A DNA stretch of 64,000 nucleotides from Cardiocondyla obscurior. Its lineage: Eukaryota > Arthropoda > Insecta > Hymenoptera > Formicidae. The stretch is taken from the NCBI RefSeq assembly GCF_019399895.1, contig NC_091867.1, forward strand, positions 4,588,001 through 4,652,000. The letters run 5' to 3'. Below the pieces are notes generated by a model that worked only from the letters and a program-made list of their open reading frames with translations, did no database searches and was not told the origin of the DNA. The translations under genes and the position numbers were made by a program. This document shows, one piece after another, positions 13,489 through 26,500 of this stretch; position 1 is the stretch's first letter, and every line of letters starts with the position of its first letter.

Positions 13489-14589
13489 CTAAAGCTTCTC
13501 TAACGCGCGACTGTTCGTAAGAAGCTCTCTCGTGAGTCTCCAAACTTGCTTCGCAGCGTTCTCCAGACCGCTTGGCGATTTTCCCTTGAAGAGATCGAGA
13601 TTTGGCAAAAAGTAGTGCGGACACCGCCGACACTGCAGGCAGGATATCAGTTGCAAAAAGATACCGTTAATACGATCGGCCAAGCATCCCTCGTCCCATT
13701 CGGTCTCGAGGGGATGTTTCTCGCACTCGTGCAACAGTAGCGTTTTCATGTGATAGCTCGTGACTGGATTTCCGGGCAGATCGAGGTGTCGATCTCTTAA
13801 GGTTTTGAGTATGCTCAAACACTTTCGGCGGCAGCCGCCCTGCAGCAATCTGGTTTCCGCTTCCGTGAAGGACAATACCCAGGCGTCACCCTCCATCGCC
13901 GACTGTTTGCCCTGAAGAGCGACGCTCTCCTTCGACAATAAGTCGAAGCCCTCCGTTTTGACTTCCGCCACCAGGTTAGGATGAGGCCAAGGTATATGCG
14001 GTATCGGCCAATGTGCGGCGGATCGCGGCCACACACCCGAGCATTTAAACGCCGGCGTAATTTGCACGACGTACCGCTCGCGTATTCGCAGCTTCACTTC
14101 GGTGGTGTCGGCGATCATCTTCACCGAGTCTCTGTAGTTACACTTGTCGCAGGCCTGAGCCACCAGGGTCTGAAACCGCGAACGTATCTTCCTGGCCGAC
14201 AAATAGCCGGACGCGGTGATGAACTCGACCCAGAGGGACATGGACCGCTTGCGTCCATCGCTGAGCTTCAGCACGGCGCATCCCGGCAGGGTGCCGTCGT
14301 CGACAAAGTTGAAGACCCCCATCTGATTAAGGTAGAGGACCACCTCGAATTCACCCGGAGAGATCACCTCGAGGCCCTCGTAGCGGCCGTTGCACTCGGT
14401 CAGCGAGGAGATGAAGCGCGGCTCTTGCACCTCGACCTCCTTGAGCACGTCCTGCACGACCTTGCACACCTCTCGTATGGTCTTCTGCACCTGGCCCATG
14501 CGAGCCTGTACGCGCTCGGCGTAATACTTGTTCATTTGGTACAGCATCTTCGACGGGCCGCCCATAATGTCTTGTGGTACCAACATCAT
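13489..14589 (-). CDS. mab-21: Mab-21-like protein, paralog B (single exon)
   Basis: This second intronless mab-21 gene encodes 366 residues from ATG 14589; a second in-frame ATG follows at once (14586). It is collinear with paralog A and most residues are identical. Differences cluster in the N-terminal 45 residues and around the middle: PSKMLYQMNKYY here versus HSRMVYQFNKYF in A, and GGCRRKC versus GASRKRC. B looks closer to vertebrate MAB21L1/L2 in several of these places (NKYY, YEGLEVISP, GVFNFVDDG, GGCRKKC-like). The EFE motif, the SDGRKRSMSLWVEF core and the C-terminal CLQCRRCPHYFLPNL are all present, and the last residues (SRALEKL) are identical in both. It has the same orientation as A, about 3 kb upstream of it in the direction of transcription. 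Confidence 0.97.
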   Translation of the reverse strand: MMLVPQDIMGGPSKMLYQMNKYYAERVQARMGQVQKTIREVCKVVQDVLKEVEVQEPRFISSLTECNGRYEGLEVISPGEFEVVLYLNQMGVFNFVDDGTLPGCAVLKLSDGRKRSMSLWVEFITASGYLSARKIRSRFQTLVAQACDKCNYRDSVKMIADTTEVKLRIRERYVVQITPAFKCSGVWPRSAAHWPIPHIPWPHPNLVAEVKTEGFDLLSKESVALQGKQSAMEGDAWVLSFTEAETRLLQGGCRRKCLSILKTLRDRHLDLPGNPVTSYHMKTLLLHECEKHPLETEWDEGCLADRINGIFLQLISCLQCRRCPHYFLPNLDLFKGKSPSGLENAAKQVWRLTRELLTNSRALEKL

Positions 14590-15170
14590 GACGAGGTAGT
14601 CCGTTGCCGACGATCCTGGGAATGTTGGCCCGCTTCGAACGAGCGAGTCTCATTCTCCCGTGCGTCTATTCACTCACGGATCGACATGTCATAAGTGTTG
14701 CTCTTATCGCCGATCGTTTTCTCGCGCATGATTCCGACGGCACCCAAAGCGGTCGCGCTAGAGATTGATGTCGCCTCGATTTTTGGGCCGGGTGGAGGGA
14801 GAGGCACTGCTCAAAATTTGCAGTCTCAAAAAAAAGTCGCCGGAACGGGTTACGGATGGACGAACCGTGCGTGCCTAATCGCGCGGCAGGTGTTGTACGT
14901 GCAACGAGCGCGGCTTGAGGTGTCCCGCGCGCGCGACGACAGAGAGAACGTCGCTGACCACCGGCTGGTTCTACTGCTTGTTGTAGTTGTGTGCTCCGTT
15001 GCTGAAGTCCCGCCTTCCAAACGACAGGATCACGTGGAGTATGCGCGTTGTTACCACGCCTCCTGTCGTGCTTCCTCCACTATTCCTCCACCGCTCGGGT
15101 ACTGTCGCTATCGATATTACTGGATAGCGATAAGATATGCGATTCAAGGATCCCCATGACATTCCATTAC
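14590..15170 (-). promoter_or_regulatory. GC-rich 5' flank of mab-21 paralog B
   Basis: Immediately upstream of paralog B the sequence is GC- and CpG-rich for about 580 bases and then turns abruptly AT-rich. The position fits a 5' untranslated region and promoter. I see no clear TATA box, and the open frames here show no recognisable domain. Confidence 0.35.
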
Positions 15171-15225
15171 TAGCGATGTTTCGATTTTCGACAATACTTT
15201 TATCCGGCTTTTATAAGCAATTTTG

Positions 15226-15256
15226 AGAAATTTTTGTGAAATTTTTGTGAAATTTT
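15226..15256. repeat. Short tandem repeat, unit about 11 bp
   Basis: The unit GTGAAATTTTT (first copy slightly changed) occurs nearly three times in a row in AT-rich intron DNA. Probably ordinary slippage. Confidence 0.6.
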
Positions 15257-18200
15257 GCTTTTAAACGGAAACATAGAATTTTATATAAGGCGTCATCGAT
15301 GAAACATGATACGTGTACATATTTTTATTTATTAATATTATATTTGTTGAATTATTATAATGATAATGATAGTAATGAAGATAGTTTTAAAAAAGTAAAA
15401 ATATTTTTATGAAAGGCACAGTTCTAATACTATTTTCATAAATATATGTTGGTAGCTAGAACATATTTGAGCGAGTGAACGGAGAGTTTGCGCGATTCCA
15501 TAGCACGATAATCCGAAACATGGCCAAGTGAATAGATACGATAAGATTCCGTTGAAAGGATCATTTGAATATTGGGCGCTGGCATGAAAGGCGACGACAC
15601 TTTCTCGCTTTCGTTCGTACACCGCCGAACGTAAATATGAAGTTTCAGTCTCGATGGATGGTACACGCGTATAGATACACGCACCGTAGAAGCAGGTGTG
15701 CGACAACGAAAAATAGCTTACAAACACGTGATACTGGGGACTCCCTTTTATAGCACAATCGTAAAAACTCACGCTACACAAATATTCACTGAAGAATACT
15801 GATCGATCAGACGGATATCCAACTCGTCGACTATTCAGATTTTCCCGATTAGAGACCACCATATTCTTCAGTTACCACCGTTCTTGCCTGTTCGATCATT
15901 TTTATTCTTCGCGATAAAATAAAAAATAAATGTTACTATTTAGAATAAAAATATTTTTTGCAACATTATTTGTTTCGAATTTTTTATAATCGTTTCTTAC
16001 CTCGGTCATTGGAAATCAAATTTTTACCTATATAAAAAAAAAATAATTAATTTTGATCTTTTTATTTCATATATTTCATTTACTTCATTTACGTCGTTCG
16101 TCACTGTAGAGCTTGTTGTTTATGCCTCGATTGCCAAAGCTGCGGAGCGAAACGACGGGTTATGCCAGAGAGCCGCGCCACATTCAATTCGTACTCCTCG
16201 TTCGTGGATAATCGAATAAAGCTCGAGAATCCAATCTACTCCAAGTTGGAATGGTAGATTGGTACCCGGCGGTCCCTATTTCTCTCTCGCTAATACGACT
16301 TGATTCATGAGCCGAGCACGTGTGTCGTACTCGCGATCTCTCTCTCCGTCTCGCTCTTCCCGTTTCGTTCTCCCATCTTGCGTTGGTGAGGCGAGGGGTC
16401 AAACGTTCTGCTACATCAGCCCTCGCATTAAGGCAGAACTCGAGGGCTCCTACCGCCCTAAATGCGCCTTTCATCATCCCATTTCAAGTTAATTCGTTTA
16501 TCATCTGAATTATTTGTACACCGACGTTCTCGCGACCTGGCTCCGAAAATGACACTCTTGAGAAATTACCGCTCGATCGAGATACGAGCTGTCGGATATA
16601 AAAAAAAAATTGATTAAGGGCGATTTAACTCCAACTTAGATTCACCCGAGCAAATTTATTAATACGCGAATATTATTCAGTCTCGCGAACGCCGATTATG
16701 TTTTCATTTTCTTATCATTTTCATCGTGGGCAGAAAAATGAGCTCGAGCAATCGTCGTACGTCAAAATATCTCGCTTAGTAAATTGTATAGTACAATAGG
16801 TACAAGAAAACTTCGGTTTCCATTGCGTAGGGCCGCCTGTTCTCATTGTGCAACGTTTCTATCGAAAATCATGACGCATCTTTTGGGACGACCACTCCGC
16901 GTTCTATGCAGACGGCACGCCGAGTCGACCTTGTAAATCAGCTCGAATGAACATCCCCGCGTAATCCTCGAGTAATCCGGGACTCGTTCGTTGAGCTTTG
17001 GCAGCCGGTAGAGAAGCGGCGACCGTGGAGTGCGTATTTCACGGTTTCTTTGTCAAATGGCACGGAAAATATAGATCGTCCCGAATGTCGAGATTCTACC
17101 GTGAAGAAGTTGTCCCGATTGTTACGTAAGTCTGCCATTACAAAAACCATTTGTTAGATCGAACGATCGAAAGTGAAGGAGAAATTTCTCATTTTACTTA
17201 AATATTACATTAATTATTTTACATTGCATTAAATATTAAATGACAGATTTTTTTTAGTAAACGAAACAAAAATAAATTTCTTTTTGCATATGAATTATAC
17301 GATTATTATAAATTATTTCGAATGCACGCAATATATTCGGGACAGAGCCGTGCAACAATTAAAGCCGGTCGTTTACGATGGAATTATTAATAGCAGAGGC
17401 AACCGATGCTCTAATCTCCTTAGAATTCATAGACTATTAGCTCAGACGAGCCACTTAACGCGACAGACGGCCTGCTCACATCTGTTACCGGAAACAGGTC
17501 ATATTATTTACCGTTTTATGATACCTGGGAAAACCGGCAGCACGGGTTAATTGAATGGAAAAACGTCGATCTCTTTCCGCTAGCTATTGAGTGTCATTAG
17601 CTCGCCGACCCGCCGTTCCGTTCGTATTTCCGTGCTCGATGGCGATTTCTTCGTCACGCGCGTATGCTGTGCTTTCGGAAGATTTTTATTCTTTACTTGC
17701 GTGGCAACAAATTTAGCGGAACGCGAGATGCGTCACGCCACGCGGTTGTCCTTTGTGCGTTACGCACGGTGCGTTATCTCGCGCGATGCTGCGGTAATAA
17801 AGGTATGAGAACACGCACGTGGCGCGCATAACTCATCGCCGCTTGGGATCGCTGAGATGGCAGCCGAATGTTTCGAACATTAGCCGGCATAACCGCTGAA
17901 AAGATACTACACCGCCCAACATGACAATAAAATATCCTACGATCGTTCTATGAAATTTTACAAAACTTAATTTCCTTTCGTTTTTTTGCAATAATAAATT
18001 CACACGGATATACATATTATACCTAAAACATTTTTTTAATATTTAAATGCAATTTAAAAATAAATTTTTTTTATTTGCTATCAAGTAAAACAAATATTTT
18101 ATTTTAAGTAAATTGTCGTTTAAATTCTAAATTAACTGATGATTAAAATTATATTTTAATTTTCTTTATACATTTATTCGATGTGTATTTAATTGATTAA

Positions 18201-18487
18201 TGCTGGGGAATCAATGAGATCTGCGAAGAGACACCCCTTCGGTGAGTAAGTGAGATGTATGCAAGCATAACATTTTACTAGTCATTCGTACGTAACACTT
18301 TATTGTGCCATTTGTATTATCGTATCGTGATTTCGAAAGAATCGGTACTCGTGGCGTAGGGTCGCTGCTCGTAGGTGTCCAAGAGAACCCCACGAGTGGA
18401 GCGGCGGGTCCCATTATTGTCCAGCGCTTAATCTGTTTGTTGTATACCGCCGGCGGGCTGCTAAGTGGTATCCCATTCTACAATATC

Positions 18488-18506
18488 CCTATATGCTGCA
18501 TATAGG
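18488..18506. repeat. Perfect inverted repeat, 8-bp arms
   Basis: CCTATATG and CATATAGG flank a 3-base centre, forming a perfect 19-base dyad. It lies in a more GC-rich, complex patch (about 18330-18780) of the neurobeachin intron. It could be a binding site for a dimeric factor or mere chance. Confidence 0.4.
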
Positions 18507-20466
18507 ACCATCGCGCGACGAGAGGGACGAGGAAGAGAGCCCCCCTTTGCGAACGCGACACATGTTGTTACATCATGTTGCCCATTGTCGTCACGGACGC
18601 GCAACCCCAGCTCTCTGCTGAGCTGAGAGCTCGGGACGATTTCGGTTTGTGAGAGATGAGCACGGAGAGAGCATCATGGGGAGCTCTAATCGCGTACCAC
18701 TTGACACTCGACGGCCAGGACCTCTCTTTAACCGCGTGTGGTCTCCGCCACCCGGCTACTGGCTCGCGTCGCGACATGTTAGCGTATTATTTTTTATGTC
18801 CTACCGGTACGATGCAAATTCTGCGGTTTGATGACATCTCGAATAAAGCAGAAGACGAATATACTACATGTGACGTGCGCAGAAACGTCGCGGCTTTCTT
18901 CTCTGGATATAGAATAATTGCAAACATACTTTTGCACGTGGGTATGAATTATATTTTCTTTTCTCACGCCTTCGCGCGTATGAATATTTTTACAGCGTGT
19001 CAAAAGTTACTTAATAATTTGAACAGGCTTTGTGTGAACTATGAGACTTAGATTTTCTTCGAGAGTTGTATTTCGTGAATTAACGCGCGGTACATCGTAC
19101 GCTATTTACGCGAGGGTTAAACGATGAATGAGCCTATCTCATCCTTGACAGGATTTAATGCGGAGTACGTGATATATCTGTACTGCTGCCGCAGGTATCC
19201 AAATAATGGATTCTGGGCCGCGATGCGGCCCTTATCAATCTCGAGCAGTGTTTGCAAAGGGCTTGCGCAGATCGCCTTAGGGGTTGGCTTTGTGCATTGG
19301 TACCCGGGCTGCTTTCCAACCTTGCGCGTTACGTCTACCGTTCGTAAGGTCGCCGTGCAACTCTTAAAACTGCGAGAAGAAATTAAAAAAAAAAAAAAAA
19401 GAAATTCTTGAAAATAATAAAATATCTAAATTCGTTTACTGAAAAATAAATAATTGCTTGCTGTAAGCACATTTGCTAAGGTGTTTTCGAGTACCGATAT
19501 CATTGCCGATAAGTCCGACAACATTTCTGGTTACGCTTACGTTTGCAATACCCGCGTTTTCGTGGCGAAAGGACGGTTCTTAACGAACGACGAGGGCCGC
19601 AGATAAGATCTTATTGGCGTTTCTCGCCGCAGACTCTCGGCCGTAATCAGCTGAATGGATCATTTTGGCGGATTATTTCGAGGATAATTTCATTCGCCGC
19701 GCGTAAGGACATCGTGGCGGCACGATACGTCCTCATTAAAAGGCAAAAATTGAAAGCCTTGTTAGACACTGGGGTGGTAAATCCGGGATCCCTCAGCTCG
19801 CCTCCCTTCCGCCCCCCTACTTTCTTATCCCCGTGTACGCCGGGATCTTTTTCCCTTCCGCCCTGCGCACTCTCTCGCGGAACTTTGTTCTTTTTATTCT
19901 CCATCTCTCCCTCTTTCGCCAACGAGTTGTTCACGACTCGTCCAAGAGCGCAAGTCCGCGAGGTCCTGGGATCGATTCTCGGCTCAGCAGGAGGCTCCTC
20001 CTACCATGACGGCCATCTTGCAACCGGCACTAGTCTCACTATATCACATCACACTTCACTGCATCGCGGTTACATTCTTATATTCAACCATAAGCTCGTA
20101 TCCTCGGACCATCCCGCCTTGGACCCCAATGGACATTTTCTTTTACGCGATGCCGGGAAACTCGCACTTAACTGCCTCTGCGAATGGTATCTCGCGCTCA
20201 CTGCGATAAATAATTAATCAAGACGATTTATAAACGTTTCTTTTTTTTTTAATTTAGCAATTTATATATAGTAATAATCTAGAACTAATTTAAAGGACGT
20301 CTTTTAACGTATCGTAAGTTTTTCTCTTTTATAATTTTAATTGAAGTCGCATATTAAAAAATATGATATTAGATATGTATATTTTGCAACATATTTCTTA
20401 TTTCTTTTGTTTTACACAAATTTAAAATAGATAATAAAAAGCGTGTATGTTTAATTTCTGTTCCAG

Positions 20467-20584
20467 GTGCTAAAGTACTGCGACCATTTGCACGGAAAAT
20501 GGTACTTTTCCGAGGTCCGCGCGATCTTCTCGCGGCGTTATTTACTGCAAAATGTGGCCATCGAGATCTTCCTCGCCAGCAGAA
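20467..20584 (+). CDS. rg: Neurobeachin exon: PH-like domain, second half
   Basis: Acceptor TTCCAG, then VLKYCDHLHGKWYFSEVRAI and RRYLLQNVAIEIFLASR, donor GTAAGT. This matches the PH-BEACH segment (HGKW.FSE.RA.FSRRYLLQN) of neurobeachins. It ends in phase 1. The exon before it is outside the window. Confidence 0.95.
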
Positions 20585-23500
20585 GTAAGTGTCGGCAATT
20601 TCTCTTGTTTTACTTGTCTTCAATCAGTACGCCGCCTTCGGGAAGCGCATTCCATTTCTTGTCGACTTCCAGTCCGCGTTTATTTCGCGCGACGAGGATG
20701 CAATCTAATCCGATGAACAACGGCGGAATCTCGAACTCGCCGCAAGGTGTTGCCCGCGTTAGTTTTTACAAAAGAAATACCTTGCCCGCATTACGATAAG
20801 TTTCTTTCTGAAATTAATTTGTTATTCAATCTCGCGCACCTGCCCGTACCTCGCCTCCATGTTGGAATCGCAACATGATTTTAATAACGTCCCGCAAACG
20901 CGACAATCCCATTTTTAGTCAGGAATTTATGTAAAACCGCCGCATTGATTAAAACAAATACCGCATTAATTATAATGCTAAACGATTGACGTTGAAATTT
21001 TCTAAATTAATAAATTCATCGCGGTCACTTAATTGCTAATAACGATTTTGTTAGCGATTCCTCGTCCTTTGTTTGTCCGCAACAGATATCACCGTATCCT
21101 ATAACAAACCGCGCGAGAATTATTTATACCTGCCTCGGTCCACTATCCCGCTGATTATTTCTCCGAGGCGCAGATAAATTCTCAGGATCGTTCCCCGATT
21201 CTAATCTGATCTCGACTTTCGATGCGTCGTGAGGAGACGTTAGCGGTGGAATGTCATCCCTGCGAGGTGCCTTCGCCGTTCATTAAAAAATCACTGGAAA
21301 CGCGCGTTCGTTAGCCGAAAAACGTCGGGGGACACGCACGGATCGCGTCTCCACTTGCGATAAATCGTCGAACAATAAAAACCGAGGACGAGTTACTTTA
21401 TAACGGGGCCACGGCGTAACTTTCGATCATTCCTTGCGTTACGGTCGTTTAAAATTACGCGAAGGGACCTTCGCGTTATGGAATGTAAGCAGTTAGTCCC
21501 GCAAGACGGCTCTTACGGTTATCACCTCACGACATGCCACCTTGTTCGCTCGCTGATTTACGTTATCGGACATTGCGAAACCCGCCGCGGATAAGGGCGC
21601 TTCTGCGATGGAAGTGATTGCCGGAACATCTGCTTTCCCCGTTTGCAACGTGCGAATATTTATAATTAGAAGATTAGTAATATGGGTGTACCAGCATGAG
21701 TTCGAAGAAAAACATGGAACAGCTGGAGTGGACATACGCTTTCATGCATAGTAACTATTACGTTATAAAAATTAAATGCGTGTGCGCATTGAGAAAAAAA
21801 AATAAAATTCGTCAACTTCCATTGCTCGGAAAAAAAATTTATATTATATTTAATATAATTATTAAAATATATTGCTATTTATTAAGGAAAGGAAAAATTT
21901 ATTTTAACGTATACGCGTATAAAAAAATTTTCACTATATACTATTTATTCGTGTACGCGAGTAAAGTAATTTAATGTTTCCTCCTTCTTAATTAAGATTA
22001 AAATGAGTGTTTTTACTTTCGTGCGGAGATAGTACAATAAATTACTAGGAAGTATTTATGGTAACCATCTTCTCTCACGCTACCCTTTGAACTCTCATGG
22101 GGAACGTCGCGCTCCGAATTGATTGGGTCACTTTCCCGCGTTCTATCATTCTGTAAGAACAAGCTAATCGATTTTTAAATAAATCTTCAAATTTATTTCA
22201 AGTCCAGTCACTAATTATAATTAATTGAGTACAATTATACTTATCAATTTATCATTGCGATCTCTGATATCTTAATAATATTAACATAATCACATGATTA
22301 AATGGCGATACTTCCGCGGTATTCGAAAGGTAGCATTACAGCTTTATCTTCGTTTCAATGTCTTTATTAAACTATAACTCATATCGATATTCGCATATGT
22401 AAATACGTATTTAAATCCGAGAGTATACACTTTTTAAGTAAGAAATTGCGTTTCATCTTTCTTTCGTACGAATGATTGAATGATTGTCAACGTATTCTCG
22501 AAATCGGACTCGCTAGATAATTCACACCTCAACACTTTTTTACCCGCAGCTTCGATCCTGTTCGCGTTCTCGGATCAGGCAACAGTGAAAAAGATGATCA
22601 AGGCGCTACCGCGGGTCGGTGTTGGCATCAAATATGGGATACCACAGACTAGGTAAGCGATAACTACCCAGAGGAAGGAAGCGCTTCTGCCGTTCCACGG
22701 AAAGATCTAAGGATCTCGGAATTCACTTCCAACATGCTCGTCGCATTCCCTCGTTTCTTTGTCCTTTTCGGTAAAGCGACTCCAGGGACGGATTCGAAGC
22801 GCTTCTTTCTATAGATACTTATCATTTTTAATTTATACTTTAACTGTAGACGCATAAGGGAATGAAAATAAAAATACATTTTAATTAGCCACTCTTGGCA
22901 AGAAAGATACGAGATAAAGAATAGCTTTGGATCGAGCTTACACTTAGCGAAATTTTTATTAGTTTATAATTTATCGCCAGGATATATATTTTTTTTTTTT
23001 AATTATTTATTTTAATATATTTCTGCACGTTTTTCTTACGCGGCAAATATTTTATGACGTTCGAAAAACAACGAAGATATCGCGATATAAATGAGCACAG
23101 GAAAGATGGCAAGGCTTCGTCCCTGCACGAAGAGAGTTCTATGTCTTTCTCGCATTGTGGTATTGTAAGCCAAAGAGATTCTCGCAGGATACCAAGTCTC
23201 CCATACGTCGACAAGAGTCGGCGGCAAGAACAGAGGTTTGCGTATATCCGCGCTTCGACTCATCCATTACACTGTTCCTATATACGAGATAGCCGGCGAG
23301 AAGGATACATCGGCCATAAATATACGACGGCAAACTCTGACGTTTCTCTTCGGCTGATCCGAGGAGAACATTCTTGGCTAGCCAAAATAATTCGTCGATA
23401 TATAAAATGCGAATTGGCCCGATGAAAAAGAAACATATTCATCGACGAGAAAAATTTTTAAGTTAATGTTTAGTTAGCGTAACAAATCCTTAAGGCTTCA

Positions 23501-26500
23501 AAAATTTGTTGCGTTTATAATAAATTACATTTTAATAAATACAATATGTTTAGATTGATTTTTACAGTATTTGAGAAAATTAATTAAAAAGATGTTCGTA
23601 CAAGACTTTATACGTGAGAGTAATTACGTTTCGACGCTTGTGCTTCGAGAAATGCTGCTGGCATATAGAAGTCATTTTCATACTTACGTGAAATTTACGC
23701 GAGATAAATCCGAGAATTGAATTTATGCGTCCGGTCGCCTTAATATGCCCTTTTTTAATGTCTGAAGGACGAACGCCCGTTAAAATCTCCCGTATAAATC
23801 CTAAATCAGCGATCTTCACATTCATAAAGACGCGGAATGGGCTTTATGGCGCGAACGCAAAGTGCCGGTGAGCGCGTTCTGACGTAATTGCTTTTGCGAA
23901 TTGAGTCCGACCATCGTCTTAATTGCGTATCAAAGCCGATGTACCGCTCGTTTCATTCGGCAATTAAAGCACGCCGCCCGATGCCAAGAAGTGACAAGTT
24001 TCGCAATCTGGCTCGCAATTATGAACTTTTGGCGACGAATCATAAGTCATTAAGGCGTGCAACGTCAATGCATATTTAAGCACACGCTTTCGAATATTCT
24101 TATTTTTATACGCTTATAATAAATTTTCTACTTCGATTTAACGAGCAGAAATACAAGCAAGTAAATTGAGATAAAATTTTATTTTAATCTATAATTTGTT
24201 AATAAATTGACAATAACCGAGAAACGTTGTAATCGTTGACATGCAGACAAGTTAAAAATTAATTAAGCGACCGGCACCGTTTCTTCCTGACTCGCGTCGC
24301 GTATTAATTAACTGGAGATAAATCGAAAAACGATTTGCCGAAGTTGGGTAGTTTGTTCTCCGTTAATTACTACATTCGAGGTGCTTATAATTGCAAGTTT
24401 AAATATCAAATGGTATTGCAATCGGTAAACTTTATTTATTTTACAGACGAGCGTCGCTGATGTCACCGCGACAGCTGATGAGAAGCTCCAACATGACTCA
24501 GAAGTGGCAGCGTCGAGAAATATCCAATTTTGAGTATCTGATGTTCCTGAATACAATCGCTGGTGAGTACTTAAAAGTACTCTAGAATTACCGCTAGAAT
24601 TCTAGATAAACGTAAGACGTGATCCAACGCGACCGATGGTCCATCGATTCGGCTCGGGTATCGATTAGAGAAAGGAGCGCGAGAATAGCGAAGACGCCGG
24701 GCTTTTTTTATGGGCGCGCACGGGCGGATGGAGTCTGTCGTAGCGCATTAGGGATGTTCTCAATCAGCCCTGTGTTCCGTTAGCTACCCCATGCGAGTAA
24801 TCCCAACCTTGTGGACCCCGGTAATCCTCTCCCGAGGGACTCTCGCCACCACCCCTCCCGTCTCGCGCTGACTGAGGGCGAAATGGGAGAGTGTCTTTGT
24901 TTCTCTTCGGTTTAATATCTGCTCCCTCGCGCGCTCGTCGAACCAAATCACGAAACTCGAGACGCCGCTCGCCTCGTGCGCTTTTTAACGAGACAGTTTG
25001 GACGGTTGTCGACGAGTCCGATCGCCTCGCCGAGCCTTTTCGTCGTGGCGCATTCTTCTCCGCGGACAGCATTTACGTGAGATTTAATAATACACGCAAG
25101 CCATGCGCTCCTCGTGTTTTTATTATCGCGCTCACGATAGAACAATTTATCTTTAATTCCACGGAAGAGAGGATTCAACGCGAACCATTTGTCTTCTATA
25201 TTACACGCGGGAAACCCAGGAGAAACAAACGTATCATCAAACGATTCTCTTCACTCGCCGCGAGGTTCATCGACTCTCAGGAGCGATCGATCTCCTCTCC
25301 ACGGGCGGAGCTCTCCCGATGATAATCGCCGGCGCGCACGATAGTGTTGCGGGCGGCACGCCGGTCGTCGTCGCGGCGATATTAACCGGCGATCGGCCGC
25401 GATTCTTGTAAACGAGCTGACTGTATACTGGCTGTATAGGCGCTCGCTCAAAGCTCTTTCGTAAGTTATACCGCCCGCGCGGGATTTATGCGCCTCCACG
25501 CCCGCGGTCGACCGGCTTAATGACGCCGATGAGCACGGACGCGTAATTATTCGCATTTCGGCGCAGTCTTCGCCGCGAGGCCCGGGGGTGGCCGCGCAGC
25601 CGCGTATTTACGAGGGTTATATATTAATTGCTCGAATAAATAGCCGTGGGTACATCGGGGCCCCGTGCATCCGCCCGCAACGTACCGGAATCGTCGGCGG
25701 AGAGAGGAGCACGATATACGAAAACGAACCGGTCGGCGCCGCGCCGCGCCGCGCCGGTACCGTGCCGCGCTCCCGCATACGATCAGGAGTTTTATTTGCT
25801 TCTTGCGCGCGTCGGTTTATTAAAAATTAATGACAGCGAATCCGATGTAAATACGATAGCCCGCCGCGGCGGCGGCGGCGGCGAGCCTGCCATGCGTCTA
25901 CAGGGCGAATCGCGAAGAGCGATCATCCGAGACGGCGACGATTGATAAACGCTCGGCGAAATAAATTTCACGTATTTTTCAAACGCTGACTGTTCACTCT
26001 CGCGTACATTCTCGCCGTCCACAGTCACGTTTTGTTACCGTCCCCGCATTGTTTTCACAGCGAGAAACGGGTTTGCAGCACTTTATGGACCACCCTGTGC
26101 AAAATGCGTGGCAGTCCGACGTGTGTGCCTGCAGCGTGCCGATTGCGCCGCAATCTGATCTTAACTCTTCTCGATATAATTGCTTTGGTCACATCCCGCG
26201 GTTATCGCGATAATTTAAATCTATTTATACACCTTGCAGTCGTATCTCGCATCTCGGCTAGTCGTATTTAATGAAAAAATAAAATAAAATAAAGAATGCC
26301 CGCATGACTCCCCAATTAAATATTTGCTAAAACGGATGAAAAATGCGGAGCATATAAATACAACGCGGAATGCAACGTAACGCGCGATAAACATATACGC
26401 GTGCACCGGGAGTGCATTGATGTACGAGTATCCCCAATATATCTGTCGCGTTTATTTCTCAAAACGTATGCAGTTCCTTTTACGTATGCCAAACTACGGA

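Larger units (their letters stand above)
1..20466 (+). other. Very long neurobeachin intron (3' part), host of two mab-21 genes
   Basis: The first neurobeachin exon I can find starts at 20467 and continues a reading frame from an exon not present in the window. Everything before it is therefore intron of at least 20.4 kb. Apart from the two antisense mab-21 genes I see no coding sequence. The longest open frames at 519-1052, 4725-5543 and 19543-20217 have no recognisable domain, overlap open frames on the other strand and lie in GC- or pyrimidine-rich patches. The non-coding DNA alternates between AT-rich stretches and CpG-rich islands (about 520-1030, 2060-2680, 3200-3500, 4730-5560). Islands of this kind could be regulatory elements for mab-21, but that is inference. 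Confidence 0.8.

Noticed and set aside
13981..14694. 237-codon open frame on the + strand opposite mab-21 B
   Set aside because: Antisense shadow; its sequence is explained by constraint on the Mab-21 codons, and it has no domain.
19543..20217. 224-codon open frame upstream of the first neurobeachin exon in the window
   Set aside because: No similarity to neurobeachin or any family I know, no continuity with the exon at 20467, and irregular composition.
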